A stretch of 64,000 nucleotides of DNA from Pteria penguin (taxonomy: Eukaryota; Mollusca; Bivalvia; Pterioida; Pteriidae): positions 19,642,001 to 19,706,000 of the forward strand of contig CM068585.1 in NCBI GenBank assembly GCA_035048485.1, in the 5' to 3' direction. The notes under the pieces are model-generated. The model did no database searches and was not told the origin of the DNA. It saw only the letters and a list, made by a program, of their open reading frames with translations. Made by a program: the position numbers and the translations under genes. Below, in pieces: positions 26,701-36,757 of the stretch. The stretch's first letter is position 1; each line of letters starts with the position of its first letter.

Positions 26701-27382
26701 ATAAATATGACCCAGTGTTTTATCAGAAACACTAAATGTTTTATCAGTACTACCCATTATATTATCAGTACTACCAAGTATTTTTCCAATATCACCCAGT
26801 ATTTTATCTTCACCACTTGAGGTTATGTCCAGTTAACAAACTGATATAATAAGAAGCATCTTAAGAAAATTATGGCATTCTATAAAACGTCATACATGAA
26901 TCGTAACCTCAGCGCTATTCCCCATCAATTAACCTGTGAGGGAAAATACAAGTGTTATTACGGATGCCAGAAAACAGCAAAACAAAATTCAATAGCTTTT
27001 AGATTACGTGATAAGGAAAACGATTACAGTATTTGCAAATTACGAAGTTAATGTTTTTTACTTCTTTATATGTTTTGCATAAAAATGAGAATAATCCAAT
27101 TAGCTGCCCTATGTAATATTTTTTATCTATACAATTGTGTTCTCTTACCACTGAAATTCCCTTTTTATCTCCATACAGGTTCTTGTAGATTCAGATGGAA
27201 ATATGAGACTAGACCCTGAAGCAGATCCAACACTTCAAGCCCGCCGAAAATCAATGAGTGGTGTAGTGTATGCAATGAATTTAGACATTACCTCTAGATT
27301 TCTTTTTCCTGTAATGTTTGGATTGTTTAATATAATTTACTGGTGCCTTTACTTACAAGAAAGGGACCCTATTGAAAATTAG
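11054..27382 (+). CDS. Gene 1: Cys-loop ligand-gated chloride channel subunit, glycine-receptor-like (8-exon model)
   Basis: Joined exons 11054-11121 (tentative), 12659-12720, 16619-16686, 18031-18260, 20524-20606, 20969-21118, 22640-23037 and 27179-27382 give 1263 nt, 420 residues plus TAG, a normal length for a GlyR/GluCl/GABA-A-type subunit. Every junction is GT-AG and keeps frame. Predicted protein: signal peptide about 1-20; extracellular domain to about residue 236; Cys-loop C150-C164 with 13 residues between; M1 about 238-260; M2 about 266-286; M3 about 298-321; short basic M3-M4 loop about 325-390; M4 near the C-terminus. Proline and arginine at the M2 entrance (PGR, 266-268) suggest anion selectivity. 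By eye, R82, T141, R143, E169 and F171 match glycine-receptor ligand-site positions, but loop C lacks its cysteine pair and key aromatic, so the ligand (glycine, GABA, glutamate or other) is unknown. Family sure; exact orthology not. Confidence 0.85.
11122..12658 (+). other. Gene 1 intron 1 (if exon 1 is right)
   Basis: GT-AG bounded. Holds an AAC microsatellite (11670-11722) and no other recognised element. Confidence 0.35.
11670..11722. repeat. (AAC)n microsatellite
   Basis: About 17 uninterrupted AAC units. Confidence 0.95.
12659..12720 (+). CDS. Gene 1, exon 2 (N-terminal helix)
   Basis: Flanked by ttcaacag and gtatgt; 62 bp entered in phase 2 and left in phase 1. It encodes SQRRNLIEKKVGDSPPNFND, the N-terminal helix and the PPNF segment that precedes strand 1 in Cys-loop receptors. 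The other two frames do not continue into exon 3. Gene 2 has a 62-bp counterpart with the same phases and PPN motif at 56486-56547. Confidence 0.8.
12965..13045 (+). repeat. Dispersed repeat family E, copy 1
   Basis: catgtccttggtaatatgtg then tcatacagctttgtcagatg. Copies at 46203-46256 (+) and 20818-20878 (-). Confidence 0.55.
15005..15282 (-). mobile_element. tRNA-derived SINE, full-length-like
   Basis: Read on the minus strand: tRNA-like head with A box in ggtgtggcctagtgtataag and B box ggttcaactcc (about 15205-15280), then a core (gtaaaagatccctcactgc, atgccgtcaccatatacg) and a tail with attcaatcaat. Layout resembles the V-SINE/RUDI type described in molluscs; the family name is not verified. 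Confidence 0.75.
16619..16686 (+). CDS. Gene 1, exon 3 (strand 1-2, SFDSINEADM)
   Basis: Between catttcag and gtacgt; 68 bp, phase 1 in, phase 0 out. It encodes the FPTNV...IDSFDSINEADM stretch, the family signature for the first beta strands (compare 'S-I-S-E-x-x-M-D' in glycine and GABA receptors). It matches the 68-bp exon at 60540-60607 of gene 2 position by position (SFDSxNEAxM). Confidence 0.9.
16687..18030 (+). other. Gene 1 intron 3
   Basis: GT-AG intron; half of it is the transposon derivative at 16910-17585. The rest is featureless. Confidence 0.8.
16910..17585. mobile_element. Internally deleted Tc1/mariner-like element (copy of the element at 21285)
   Basis: 676 bp between TA dinucleotides. 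Its two ends match those of 21285-22377 (cttgacaagtgcact..., subterminal gtaaacttg words, ...gtgcactttatgtaaggtta, caactgta), but the central transposase remnant is missing. The left end has diverged from the CAGTTGGGTGCAG terminus. Confidence 0.65.
18031..18260 (+). CDS. Gene 1, exon 4 (ligand-binding loops D, A, E)
   Basis: After atgtttgtag and before gtaaaa; 230 bp, phase 0 in, phase 2 out; 76 codons. Contains LRWLDIRF (residues 76-83; R82 equals the carboxylate-binding Arg of loop D in glycine receptors), LWVPDLFFPNEKKA (105-118, loop A; near-identical to LWKPDLFFANEKGA-type sequences) and LRVYKGGIVDYTSR (130-143, loop E with T141 and R143). Strong, unambiguous family match. Confidence 0.95.
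18261..20523 (+). other. Gene 1 intron 4
   Basis: 2.3-kb GT-AG intron. 19745-19835 carries a repeat (ataaacaacaatgtaccatt ... ggtgagaccaggtgccggga) whose first part recurs at 31768-31830. 20412-20460 looks like a SINE-core fragment (gacagcatctgcctgatgca). Nothing else recognised. Confidence 0.7.
20524..20606 (+). CDS. Gene 1, exon 5 (Cys-loop)
   Basis: Acceptor attcaacag, donor gtaagt; 83 bp, phase 2 in, phase 1 out. Encodes LSLTLSCPMYLQEYPFDRQK and the following CSLEIES. The two cysteines (150, 164) enclose 13 residues with the canonical Y/F-P-F/M-D core. E169 is at the loop-B ligand position. Confidence 0.97.
20607..20968 (+). other. Gene 1 intron 5
   Basis: 362-bp GT-AG intron containing a minus-strand copy of dispersed family E (20818-20878). 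Confidence 0.8.
20969..21118 (+). CDS. Gene 1, exon 6 (loops B, F and start of loop C)
   Basis: Acceptor cgtttcag, donor gtaaat; 150 bp, phase 1 in, phase 1 out. Completes F171 of ESFSY (loop B), then has the buried W182, two possible N-glycosylation sites (N184-D-T and N207-Q-T) and a basic stretch leading to loop C. No cysteine is present, unlike most glycine receptors and GluCls, which have a second disulfide here. Confidence 0.92.
21285..22377 (-). mobile_element. Tc1/mariner-like element with transposase N-terminus and long structured ends
   Basis: 1093 bp between TA duplications (21283-21284, 22378-22379). Ends are imperfect inverted repeats starting CAGTTGGGTGCAG / CAGTTAGGTGCAG, extending through taaccttacat / taacctcacat. 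Inside each end are many caagtttac and gtaaacttg words. A minus-strand frame at 22103-21804 encodes the transposase DNA-binding part. The catalytic domain is absent, so the copy is non-autonomous. Confidence 0.75.
21804..22103 (-). pseudogene. Tc1/mariner transposase, N-terminal helix-turn-helix remnant
   Basis: 99 codons. RERIISLRGSGHAIVEIRNI and VSRQAISASIKGYDVTGSV fit the two-helix DNA-binding domain of Tc1-family transposases (usual form: R.RI..L...G.S..EI...L, VSR..I...I..Y..TGSV). The DDE catalytic part is missing because the element is only 1.1 kb. Confidence 0.6.
22640..23037 (+). CDS. Gene 1, exon 7 (M1-M3 channel domain)
   Basis: Acceptor ctcatttag, donor gtaagt; 398 bp, phase 1 in, phase 0 out. 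Encodes the end of loop C, then M1 (YYLVQMYVPSILVVMLSWIS), M2 (PGRISLGVLTVLTMTQQS, residues 266-283) and M3 (AIDIWMITCLVFVTGALVEF), ending in a basic KKRRKGSG. The conserved M2-M3 linker LPRVSYTKAIDIW is intact. Odd: Leu at 6' of M2, Gly at -1', and Ile304 where GluCls have Gly and glycine receptors Ala. An open frame runs on into the intron to 23187, which is not coding. Confidence 0.97.
23085..23365. repeat. Degenerate repeat with two related units
   Basis: Begins with a tctgtccatccgtctatctg tract, then two related stretches (about 23160-23255 and 23271-23360), each with ttgacc.tactattgaac, aagtagggc and ttatgacaagac.tttc. Confidence 0.55.
23845..23860. repeat. Poly(G) run
   Basis: 16 uninterrupted G on the + strand. 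A related G-rich run is at 24251-24272. Confidence 0.9.
24300..24640 (+). repeat. 21-bp minisatellite, array 1
   Basis: Units of the form acactgggtggtactgatat plus one base repeat about 14-16 times with substitutions. Because 21 is divisible by three, the reverse strand stays open and reads a heptad such as VPPSVIP. The array at 26270-26830 has the reverse-complement unit. Confidence 0.85.
24860..24970. repeat. Possible tRNA-like SINE trace
   Basis: cttagctcgctttcaactgg followed by cagagcacggttaagatgtt resembles a tRNA A-box arm; the B box is not clear. Locally more GC-rich than the surroundings. Confidence 0.3.
24985..25190 (+). repeat. Dispersed repeat family B, copy 2
   Basis: Starts gggcccgtaaaccggttaac; lacks the first about 60 bp seen in copies 1 and 3; ends catggtgacgactgccacat and a pyrimidine tract. 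Confidence 0.7.
26270..26830 (-). repeat. 21-bp minisatellite, array 2 (inverse of array 1)
   Basis: About 25 diverged units of the form accacccagtgttatatcag plus one base, the reverse complement of the 24300-24640 unit. The + frame reads repeats of TTQCYIS / VPSSVIS type. Not a protein gene: open only because the unit is a multiple of three. Confidence 0.85.
27179..27382 (+). CDS. Gene 1, exon 8 (end of M3-M4 loop, M4, stop)
   Basis: Acceptor ctccatacag; 68 codons in phase 0 ending in TAG at 27380-27382. Encodes an acidic/basic loop end (VLVDSDGN, ARRKSMSG) and M4 (ITSRFLFPVMFGLFNIIYW), the usual C-terminal helix with a short tail CLYLQERDPIEN. The whole M3-M4 loop is only about 65 residues, short for the family. 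Confidence 0.93.
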   Translation, partial: VLVDSDGNMRLDPEADPTLQARRKSMSGVVYAMNLDITSRFLFPVMFGLFNIIYWCLYLQERDPIEN

Positions 27383-30300
27383 ATAACACTCGGATTCTCA
27401 TGCACATTTTGAAATATATATATATACAAACTATTTCATTGCAGTATTGTGTAAAACTTGACATTTAATAGTTGAAAGTGGAAAATGATATATCAATTTA
27501 AATGTGTTGAAAAATGAAACAATGCCCTATTTTATTTTGTTATCGACAATTGCAATAGACCTAGAAATTTTAAAATGCTCTGTTGATGTCGTTATTGTAT
27601 ACAAGTAGCATTTACATTTAATATTTTCATATAGTATTAATAAATAAATATTTTAAAAAATCTTTATATGTAGGGCATTCACCTAAATGGATCATAGAGA
27701 AAACGACTTTCAATCTATATTGATTACTTGAAAATCTTAAAAAAAAAACAACAGCAGCTATTTTATTTGTAGATTGACAATTCTTGCCTTTTGTATCACT
27801 TTGCTTGTCTGCATGTACCTGTAAAAGGAGCTGCGATTAAACTTACTCTTATATTCAAGAGAAATGAAATTAAAAGGAACTCGCATATTTGACTCCAATT
27901 CATTTGAAGAAACATGTCTTAGAAGCGTAGGGAAAAGGATTTAATAGATTACCATCGTTGTATCTAAATAATCTCATCAATTGACCTAAAATAACCTCAC
28001 CTTCATAAACCATAAGGATATAAAGCATTATGCCATGATATTTCTATATTCAAGATTAAACACATTTATGTTGTTTCCTCAAAGCAGTCAAACTTTGTAA
28101 ATGTAATACAAGGTAGGCATCAATGTTTATCATTAGAATTACACAGCACTCGTTTTCAGTACTTTGAACATTAATCAAAAGACAATGTAATATCAGTTAT
28201 GATTATCCTATCTTCATTTAACTCGTGGCATACTTCAGGATGAATTAATAAACATCTTGATAGGTACCCAGTTCTTTCCCACATCCATCATATAATGGCA
28301 TGCTCGTTTTAACATCTGCTATCCCATCACCTTTTTCAATGCATTATATAACGTCTTCTGATGCGATGTAAAGAAATGACATAAACGTTTATAATGATGG
28401 TAAATACGGAGTAATATATTCCATATCCTGTGATAGAGTATATTTTAATGATAACATATACCTATTATACGACAAATACATGAAGCATTCAGTAAACTAT
28501 TATTCAAAAGATACGTTGATCAGATCACTTCTTTTATTTCATTTTCTTTTAATATATATTATATATCGTCAAATCCTGTCTTTGTTAATGTTGTTAATCA
28601 GCAGGAAATGCTTTGCCTGTAGAGCTTAACTGCATTGCTATTTCGAGAAATTAGTAATTACATATGAATCATTGGCTCACTGAGACGAATGTCCGGAGAG
28701 CTATTGTCACACCCCTGGTGTCGTTGGCGTTGTCGTCTGTGGACAAACAGTGGGCCATATCTTAAGAACTATTAGAGAAAGGGCAACTTTAATATTTCAC
28801 GTGTGTATTTCTTTTTTTTACAAAGATCTTTCATTGGGTAAAAGAATTATTGACTTTATAGCTTTGACGTTAGACCTATATTTGAAAAAAACTATAACCC
28901 TAGGTCATAACATATGAACAATAAGAGATAAGACTTAAATATTCCATGTGTGTCTGTCTGGTGATAGGACCTTTTATTACGTATCAATGGTTTTACGTTT
29001 TTACCTTGGCCTTGAAGATTGACCTACTTAAAAAAAACTTTTAGTATTTATATTTCGTTGTCACCGGCGAGCTCTGTTTTCTATTTTCAAATCATTTCCT
29101 TTCTTATATTCAGCACATTTTTTATTCATGATTCGCAATATTTTTACATATATTTACTTTGCAGTCAAGAACTTTATAAAATTTATCGGTAAGGGATTGA
29201 ATCCTATATTATACTTTTCTTCTGATTTTGTTTTGTGTGGCGTTAACCTTTTCTGTAGTCTTTATTCACATCTGAAACACGCATTTTAAAATGAAATTGA
29301 GCGCTTATAGGTTTCGTATATCTACAGCAGTTGCAGCTGGCCAAAAAGGTTCACTTTTCCAAGACATCTTGAGTAATGTCTGGTAACCTGGTTTCCATTA
29401 GAGTAGGGCGTTGAGAACCACTACATTGTCATAGCACCAGATCCTTATAATAATTCATATCATTATTCTCAAATATGCAAGATAATATCAATCAAAGTCG
29501 ATGACGGATGCACTGTTTTTATTGAAATCACTGCATGGCAGAACATATGCTGTGTACCTCTTCTGTCAGATATAGGTAGCAACACATCGATGCTATACTC
29601 AAGTTTACGAGTGTTGATCTGTATATCCTTACTTTCCTACGTGTAAAGCACATCTTTTTATATGCATGTATATATGTACTACAGAACTTTGTTTAAAGGA
29701 AACGATACTGTGTCTGCTTGCGTTACTGTCAGTTGCTGATTTTTATCTCTAATGAACTAAATCAGATGTTTATCTTTTATTTCTGTTGTTCATAATCATT
29801 AGACGAATACCTCATTGCAGTAAAACTATACCCTATTTTCGTTGTGGCCTTGGTTCAAAGGCGTATGTTGCTATCTGTGATAATGTACCTTTGGTACTAT
29901 GAACTTTTTGCAATCTTCTCTAAAAATATTTAACTTAATGAACATATTATTTTACACGTTTGAATTATTGTACAAGAATGACAAATATATAAAAAGTATT
30001 ATATTATTAGAAGACAAGAGATAAGAAAACTTGCTTTAGACTGTTCAGGTAATTTGTTTTAATGAAATAAAAATTCTGGCTCCAATTGACATAAATTAAA
30101 TTACATGTGTATTTGATGCAAATTCAATGTAAGTGTAAAGCCAATTCTTTGTTTGCAAAGCAATTGCACATGTTGAATATTTTATAAATGATTTAGATAG
30201 CATAGGAACTATAGGATTCAACGATGGTTGATAGAATGTTGTGAGCTATGTATTTGAAAAGCAAGTTTACTTTTGGTAAATTTAGTGATTCATAGACGTC

Positions 30301-30625
30301 TAGACTAGTGAAAGCCATATCATTAGCGTTTATGACATCTGGTAAAGTTTAGGAAAGAATTTAAATGTTGAATATTTCAAGTTCGACTAAGGACTGTTAA
30401 TATAAAATCTGCACCAAAAAAAGTAATAATAAATAAATAAGATGATATTCATGTTAATATTGTTACAGGATTTGTAAAGGATGACCTTCCATATACCAGT
30501 GTTATAAGTAAGGTGGATGGATTACTTCTGCAGGAAAGCTCATGGTTTCTATTTACTTGTTGATTGTAGTTTATGAAAGAATAAGTGGAAACAAGTTATA
30601 AACAAGTTATAAACGGCACAGCTTC
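27383..30625. other. Gene 1 3' UTR and intergenic sequence
   Basis: Past the poly(A) candidate near 27640 no gene is recognised. 28676-29045 looks like a dispersed molluscan repeat (ctgagacgaatgtccggaga, gtgtcgttggcgttgtcgtc, repeated 'gacctatatttgaaaaaaact'). Confidence 0.5.
27639..27644 (+). terminator. Candidate poly(A) signal of gene 1
   Basis: AATAAA, followed at once by another overlapping AAATAAATA, about 257 bp after the stop codon. AT-richness makes chance matches common; it would imply a 3' UTR of about 280 nt. Confidence 0.4.
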
Positions 30626-30627
30626 GT

Positions 30628-30706
30628 AAAATGTAAAGATGATGGATAAATACAAACCATAAGTCTAAAAATCAGGAAACCAAAGGACATACAAAATCAG
30701 TGAAAA
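30628..30706 (-). mobile_element. Retroelement 3' terminus, family A fragment
   Basis: atgtaaagatgatggataaa to aaaatcagtgaaaat: only the last about 80 bp of the family A tail. Confidence 0.6.
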
Positions 30707-32517
30707 TCTTACTACCAGGGTCATGGTGTTTCTGCAGTAACTCAGTCCATAAGTCAGTTTTGCCATTGTCGATATTAACAATTAAAATTTATCCAGTAAG
30801 CCTAAATTCTACCATGATTTTAATAGTCGGGTTGTGGTTTTATGATTTTAATTTTTCTTCCTTTTTTTCTTTGGGGTTTTTTTTTTTTTTGTTTGTTTTG
30901 GGGTTCTTTTAGATGTTCATGGAAGTCCCTTAATTTCTCTTGCATATGTTTATAGATACCAGATAAGTTAATATACGTATTCCACTAAATTAAACTCCAT
31001 ACAAGGCTCACACCTTTTGAATCACTCCAAGTATATTGGTGAGTTTATTGTGTTTTGATTTTAGAGAAAAATGTCTTATTTATGTGTCAATATGAATTTC
31101 TATTTCTTGTGACGTAAATGTTAATAAACTTCATAATTCTGACCGCACATCTATTGCTTTCTTTTCGATGCAAATTGACTTCAGGTATTTTAATCTTAAG
31201 CAATAATTTACATTATTTAACATTGAGACAGAGAGGTTCGAGTCCGACTCCTGCTGTATGTTTGTGAGATAGGATACCGTTTTGCCTTGTTAACGTAACA
31301 AAAACAACTCCATTCTAAAATAACCTACACACAGATACATCTGATGAAGTAAAGACAGATGAGATATTGGTCAATAACATGTCAAAATTCACAAATATGT
31401 AAATTGGTATCTACAAAACAAAATGCTCTGGCAATCTGTGTTGTTAAGTAGCTTATGAGCTTTGTTTTTCTGCTGATTTTCAAGGATAACCTACCAACAG
31501 GTAACAGGTTTGATTTTATTATGACTTTCTCTACTCCAAGTATAGCGAAAATAAAATTGACTGTAAAAAATATTCATTTAGGCGATGCCCGGGTTGTTGA
31601 ATCCATTCACTTGAAGTGTACACTAAAAGTAATAAATAGTATTGCTCGGCGACTCATACGCCTTTTTTACTATGAATGTCATGTAAAATCAGAGATAGAA
31701 AAACGTTTGCGAGGCCCAAAACTAGCATGTGACACGACAACATTAAAGCAAAGTACGAAAGTAACTAGTGTCAAGTGACTCTGGCACTAACAACAATGTG
31801 CCACAACGGACATTCAGGAACCCCTGAAGGTTTAAATAAAAAGCTAAGATTAGAATATCAACAAATATATTCATTGTGAATCAGCAAGACGTCATATATG
31901 CCATTTTGTAAATAAAATCTTGTAATATTTTCATCTGTTGCTTAGGGCCTTATTGCGATTAGTTCACTTCTATTGTTATAGAAAAAATCATAGTACCAAG
32001 AGCAGACCTTCGATTTACATTTTAAAGTTTTTTTATATAATCAATTACGAACGATGAGAATTCTTCCTATCTTATCTGTAAAATGCAAAAACGTTGGGAA
32101 CCATGAAGTGTGTCCATTTCAGTAACAGAACTTCTTGTTGAGGAGACACCATTATACCAATCGGTACTAATCATCATGCTGAATATTGAATTATAATTCA
32201 ACTGCTTGTCTTCAAATTCAAATATCCCTGGCCAAGACTTCCGAAATTTGACAAAGTGAACGAGACAATTTGAGTTGCAGAAGGTCTTTTCTTTATGTTT
32301 ATATTTCGCTTTAATTTGTCAATGCTAACTATAATCAAAATTAGTTATTATATCTCATACACATGTGTATACTAATCTAATGTCATTTATCATAGTATTT
32401 TACTTTGAACATTCGAGCACAAGTCCTCTATCAACATTTCCGTCTTATTATGACATGTTCTCTAAACAATATTGAATAAACACCAATATTTACCTGACAT
32501 ATTTCTTGCAATTATTT
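30707..32517. other. Intergenic, no gene recognised
   Basis: A 107-codon + frame at 31455-31778 shows no recognised domain, no splice-site support and no homology I can name; its end overlaps a dispersed repeat (31768-31830, shared with 19745-19800). A tRNA B-box-like ggttcgagtcc at 31232 may be a SINE trace. Confidence 0.45.
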
Positions 32518-32768
32518 GTAAATTTTTAAATGAACGTCCTTTGATTGTTATGCTGTTACGGTGAGTGAGAAGGTGGGCCCGTAAACCGGTTAACCACACC
32601 ATTTGGCTTTTGTCAAATTAAATGACCGTCCTAAGTCGGTATTATAATTGCACTACACTCAAATATCTTTGTAATGTGTTATATGTGTTAGTATATCATT
32701 GATATTCATGTATTGTATAGCTCGATGGTGACTTCTGCCACATAACTGAGTCAGTAACTCCGCTTTTT
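32518..32768 (+). repeat. Dispersed repeat family B, copy 3
   Basis: Full-length-like: taaatttttaaatgaacgtc, gggcccgtaaaccggttaac, gaccgtcctaagtcggtat, gccacataactgagtcagta. Confidence 0.75.
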
Positions 32769-32896
32769 TCTTGCAAAACAGATTATCTGTCATACATATG
32801 ATTGTGGCTAGCTAAGCATGGCACGACGCCTACTGCTTCCATGCATCTTACCTGAGACATTGCGGCATCACAGTGATTTAACATTATAAAAGTTCC

Positions 32897-33057
32897 AATG
32901 TAAAGATGATGGATAAATCCAAACCACAAGTCCAAAAATCATGAAACCATAGGACATACAAAATCAGTGAAAATGAAAAACAAATGGAAAATAACAAAAT
33001 ATGTCTACTTGAAGAGCATATGTGAACCCCTGTGATGGAGCGAGATCAGGTGCCCGG
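32897..33057 (-). mobile_element. Retroelement tail, family A, truncated
   Basis: Starts aatgtaaagatgatggataa; similarity stops abruptly after gagatcaggtgcccgg, right before a perfect hairpin. Confidence 0.7.
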
Positions 33058-33061
33058 TAAT

Positions 33062-33095
33062 ATATTAAAGGTAATTTAGAAATTACCTTTAATAT
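33062..33095. repeat. Perfect 16-bp-arm hairpin
   Basis: atattaaaggtaattt, AG, aaattacctttaatat. The arms are exact reverse complements with a 2-nt loop. It sits four bases after the break point of the retroelement tail. Confidence 0.8.
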
Positions 33096-33189
33096 CTCGA
33101 AATTATTTATTCGTAAGCATAAATACAGTATCATGTCTTATGTTTTGTCTTAAACAGGATATTCAAGTATATGATAAATATTAGAACAT

Positions 33190-33495
33190 ACAAAGGTGAT
33201 AATTTTGTGCACCAGACGCGCATTTAGAAAACTTATCTCTTCATTTGTGCTTATGGCCAAATAATTGGAATTCTAATAATACATAAAAATTTGAAGGGCA
33301 AATTTAAAACCAAGGTAGCCGAACAACAAGTGAGCCACGGAATCAAATCGTATGAAAGAGCTATGCATGAAGGAGATACTCCTTAGTTTAAGAGTGATTT
33401 ATAAAATTGGAAAAATTTGGAAAACTAGACAAATGATGCCCTCGTGACCTATCAGTCCACCACCAGTGACACTGGTCTAGTGGTTATAATACATA
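33190..33495 (+). repeat. Dispersed repeat family D
   Basis: Contains tttgtgcaccagacgcgcat, atggccaaataattggaatt and gagatactccttagtttaag. Related to 3328-3460, 49770-50050 and (second half) 51777-51900. The gcaccagacgcgc start is familiar from mussel repeats. Confidence 0.55.
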
Positions 33496-33499
33496 TTAG

Positions 33500-33720
<221 letters not shown>

Positions 33721-33739
33721 GTTATAATTAGTAATCGGA

Positions 33740-34276
33740 GCTACTGAATTTGTGTCATAGTACATGACAAAAAGTTTATGCATGTCTATATGTCTGGATG
33801 ATGGAAAGACATACAGAAACTGTTCTACATAATTATCCGAGGACGTTTTAAAGTAATATGGAACACGTTCCTCTTAGGACCTACTTATAAACAGATGGTT
33901 ACGGGGTTGCGGACCGATCACAAGTTTCAGTTAATCTTTCACAATTTACCGTTGTTAAATTAAACACAAGGACAAGCATCATGATTTTATTCCCTCTACT
34001 CATATTTATATGTGAGTGTCCCTGCTTTTTGTTTTGTGTATGGTGTTTATACTGTCGACATGGGACATTAAGTAGTGACACTGATTTTAACCAGATGAAT
34101 TGTTTGACGTGATTAATTGCTAACATATCATCTATCTACCAGAAGCAGTATATTATTACAGTCGTATAATAAACTACATCAACTCATTTTAGGAAATACT
34201 TGTATAAAATGAACTGATTGTTTATCTATTAGCGAATTCTAATTATCAATGAGCTTAAGAGATCAAACACCATTAT

Positions 34277-34336
<60 letters not shown>

Positions 34337-36585
34337 TCTTTTGAAATTCACTAAATACCAAATTACTTGGTGTTGCGAAAAAGAGCTTCCTGGCCTTCTA
34401 AGATTACAGAAAAATTAAAACTAGATTAGCTGATTCTGTGAATAATTATATATTTGTATAAGAAATCTTGTATTTTAATTATGTATCGTAACCTAAATCG
34501 TATGAAAGGACTAATTATACATCAAACCGATACTAGCAGCACAAAGTCATAGAACAAAAGAAAGGGAAGACAATTTCAGTCGAGGGGACAGGAAGTCTTG
34601 TGGGCCTCGGAAACAAATGCCGAATGGAATAGCGAATGTTATTACCAATCTAAATAAATTACTTTTACTATTATTTTTTTTTATTGTTATTATGTAATAT
34701 GCGCCATCCGAAAGCGTTTTCATGATCAATCGCTCAAGTGCCGTGCAAACCGAGATTACTTATTGTTTACGTTCGGTAAGACATGCGATGATGCCATAGG
34801 ACGATTATTAATCTCAAACACATTTGGGTAATAAAAGGTATTTCATGTCTACTTGGAGAACAGTCAAACTATTTTCCAACGGTATTGGTAGTGGTTTGCT
34901 TTTGAAATATCTATTCTTTCGAATTCAACAGTTTAGGCCTTTTTGGCGTTACTGGAATGACACAAGTTGTAGAAATGCATATGGTGCACGAAATTTATTC
35001 ACGTAAATATATTCCAATATACAGTTATTTCATGGCTACTTGGGGTACATTCAAACAATTGTCCCGAGTTAGTGGAGAGAAGACTTAGGTAACTGATTCC
35101 CAAACAATCAATCCCTGGTAAAACAGTGGTATCAGGTGCCATGCAGGAGTAAGCATCCCCTACCGACTGGTCACATCCCGTGATGCCACAATTGTATGCT
35201 AATTTGTATCATTCGCAGTCACAAAGGTAGGAAACGACACGGCGGTAGTCACAAGCGGTATATGTCATGATCAGTAAAAATAATACAGTATTAGTAATGC
35301 AGATGGTCTAACTACTATGAAAAAAGGAAATTAATATGATAAACAACTATCTATAATATGAGCAAATAAGGTCTTTATAATGAACGTGTAATTTGCGGAA
35401 TGTTGACCTTGGCCATGATATCTCATATCCAAGTGATAGTAACTTTTTCCCCAGCAGTTTGCCTCGATAAATGAAAGAACGAAACTCAGAAGAAACCCGA
35501 ATATACCGAATCGTTTGTGACACATAAACAACATGCGCAGGTGACAAAGGAATCTTACTAACTTATAAACAGAAAGTTGACAATAAGGAAATTAAAGTCA
35601 TCGAGTCTGTCATAAATTAAATTAGTAAGTTTACCATCTCGGTCAATATCACGTAGAAGATCTAAATATGAAGCACATGAATTGGATACTGTACTGTATT
35701 GTTTTGCATTAGATTGTTTATTTCCAAAAAATCGTAAAAAAGGACCTTGACTCGTTTACTTTCTAAAAATATCAATCAACTTGAGCATGGTATTTTACTA
35801 ACCAATTCTGATCTCTTCTATAAAAAGAAGCGAATTTTATTTTTCAACAGACGGACTGCAGTATGTTTTTCACACCTCATTTCCGACACAGTAAATGTTT
35901 TGTATATGATCTTACCATATATCTGGCGAGTTAGTGCTATTTGTTTGTGAGCAGCAAGGTTTACAAACTTTTAACTACTATTATAACTTTCCTTCTAGCA
36001 AATGAAGACTGTTGATATTGGCAATACAGGTAAAATTAAGAAAACAAATAAACATGCATTACGTTTCAAGGAAATAAGTTTTTTTATCATTGGCTTGATT
36101 AAATCATGATTTTCTAGGAACTAATTTCACCAGTTTCACCTCCCTTCCCCCATCAAAACCAAATCCCCTTACCTTATGGAGATTTCAGAGTACCAATTAA
36201 CACTAAAGCTGTCGAAAGAATTATATATGGACAACAGAAACTGCAAAGCACCAAAATGCACAGAGTATCGCATTCTCTTTGTATGTAACTAAAAAAGTGT
36301 TTATCAAATAATTGAAAATTAGAAGTCAAATACCTTGGTTCTGTCCGTAGATATAAATACCCAGAGATAAACAACATTTAAAATATTCACAATACAATCA
36401 TGTATGTCGTTCTTGTTAGTGAAACGGTAAATAAGCCAAACGTTTACGGCAACACACAATGCGCATTTGGACAAACAATGTCGAATTCCTACGATAACCT
36501 TTTAGGCAGCCTAAAAACTTCGTGTCATGGTGAAAACTCCCATCAATTTTTACAGAGTTTTTACACTTTCATCTCAGTTAGTGGG
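33740..36585. other. Intergenic with a TC microsatellite
   Basis: (TC)n at 34277-34332. 35105-35180 resembles the family A2 tail (aggagtaagcatcccctacc). No gene recognised. Confidence 0.5.
34277..34332. repeat. (TC)n microsatellite
   Basis: About 28 uninterrupted CT units. Confidence 0.95.
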
Positions 36586-36757
36586 TTGGTTGGTTGATTG
36601 GTCTTTTACGTCGCTTTCAACTATTTTTCAGTTATATCGCGACAAAGAAGCAGGAGGTAACAAACCTCTTAAAATTAGTGGCGAAATCCAGGGATCGAAC
36701 CTGGATCGTCGGCGCCGGAAGTAAAGCGCTTAATCACTACACCAAGCCTACCCCTAA
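36586..36757 (-). mobile_element. tRNA-derived SINE, second type
   Basis: On the minus strand a tRNA-like head, ggcttggtgtagtgattaag (A box) and ccaggttcgatccctgg (B box), runs into a body and a tail ending aatcaaccaaccaacccac. Different body from the SINE at 15005. Confidence 0.7.

Larger units (their letters stand above)
23038..27178 (+). other. Gene 1 intron 7
   Basis: 4.1-kb GT-AG intron, between the M3 and M4 exons. Contains a degenerate two-unit repeat at 23085-23365, G-runs, two inverted 21-bp minisatellites, a tRNA-like SINE trace and a family B repeat. No coding sequence. Confidence 0.85.

Noticed and set aside
26395..26820. 141-codon repetitive protein
   Set aside because: The 21-bp minisatellite keeps all frames open; composition and lack of a promoter or splice support argue against a gene.
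31455..31778. 107-codon + frame
   Set aside because: No recognised domain; its end runs into a dispersed repeat also present at 19745. Not enough to call a gene.
36655..36757. tRNA gene
   Set aside because: A and B boxes are visible, but no cloverleaf with acceptor stem fits, and the sequence continues into a SINE body and tail.
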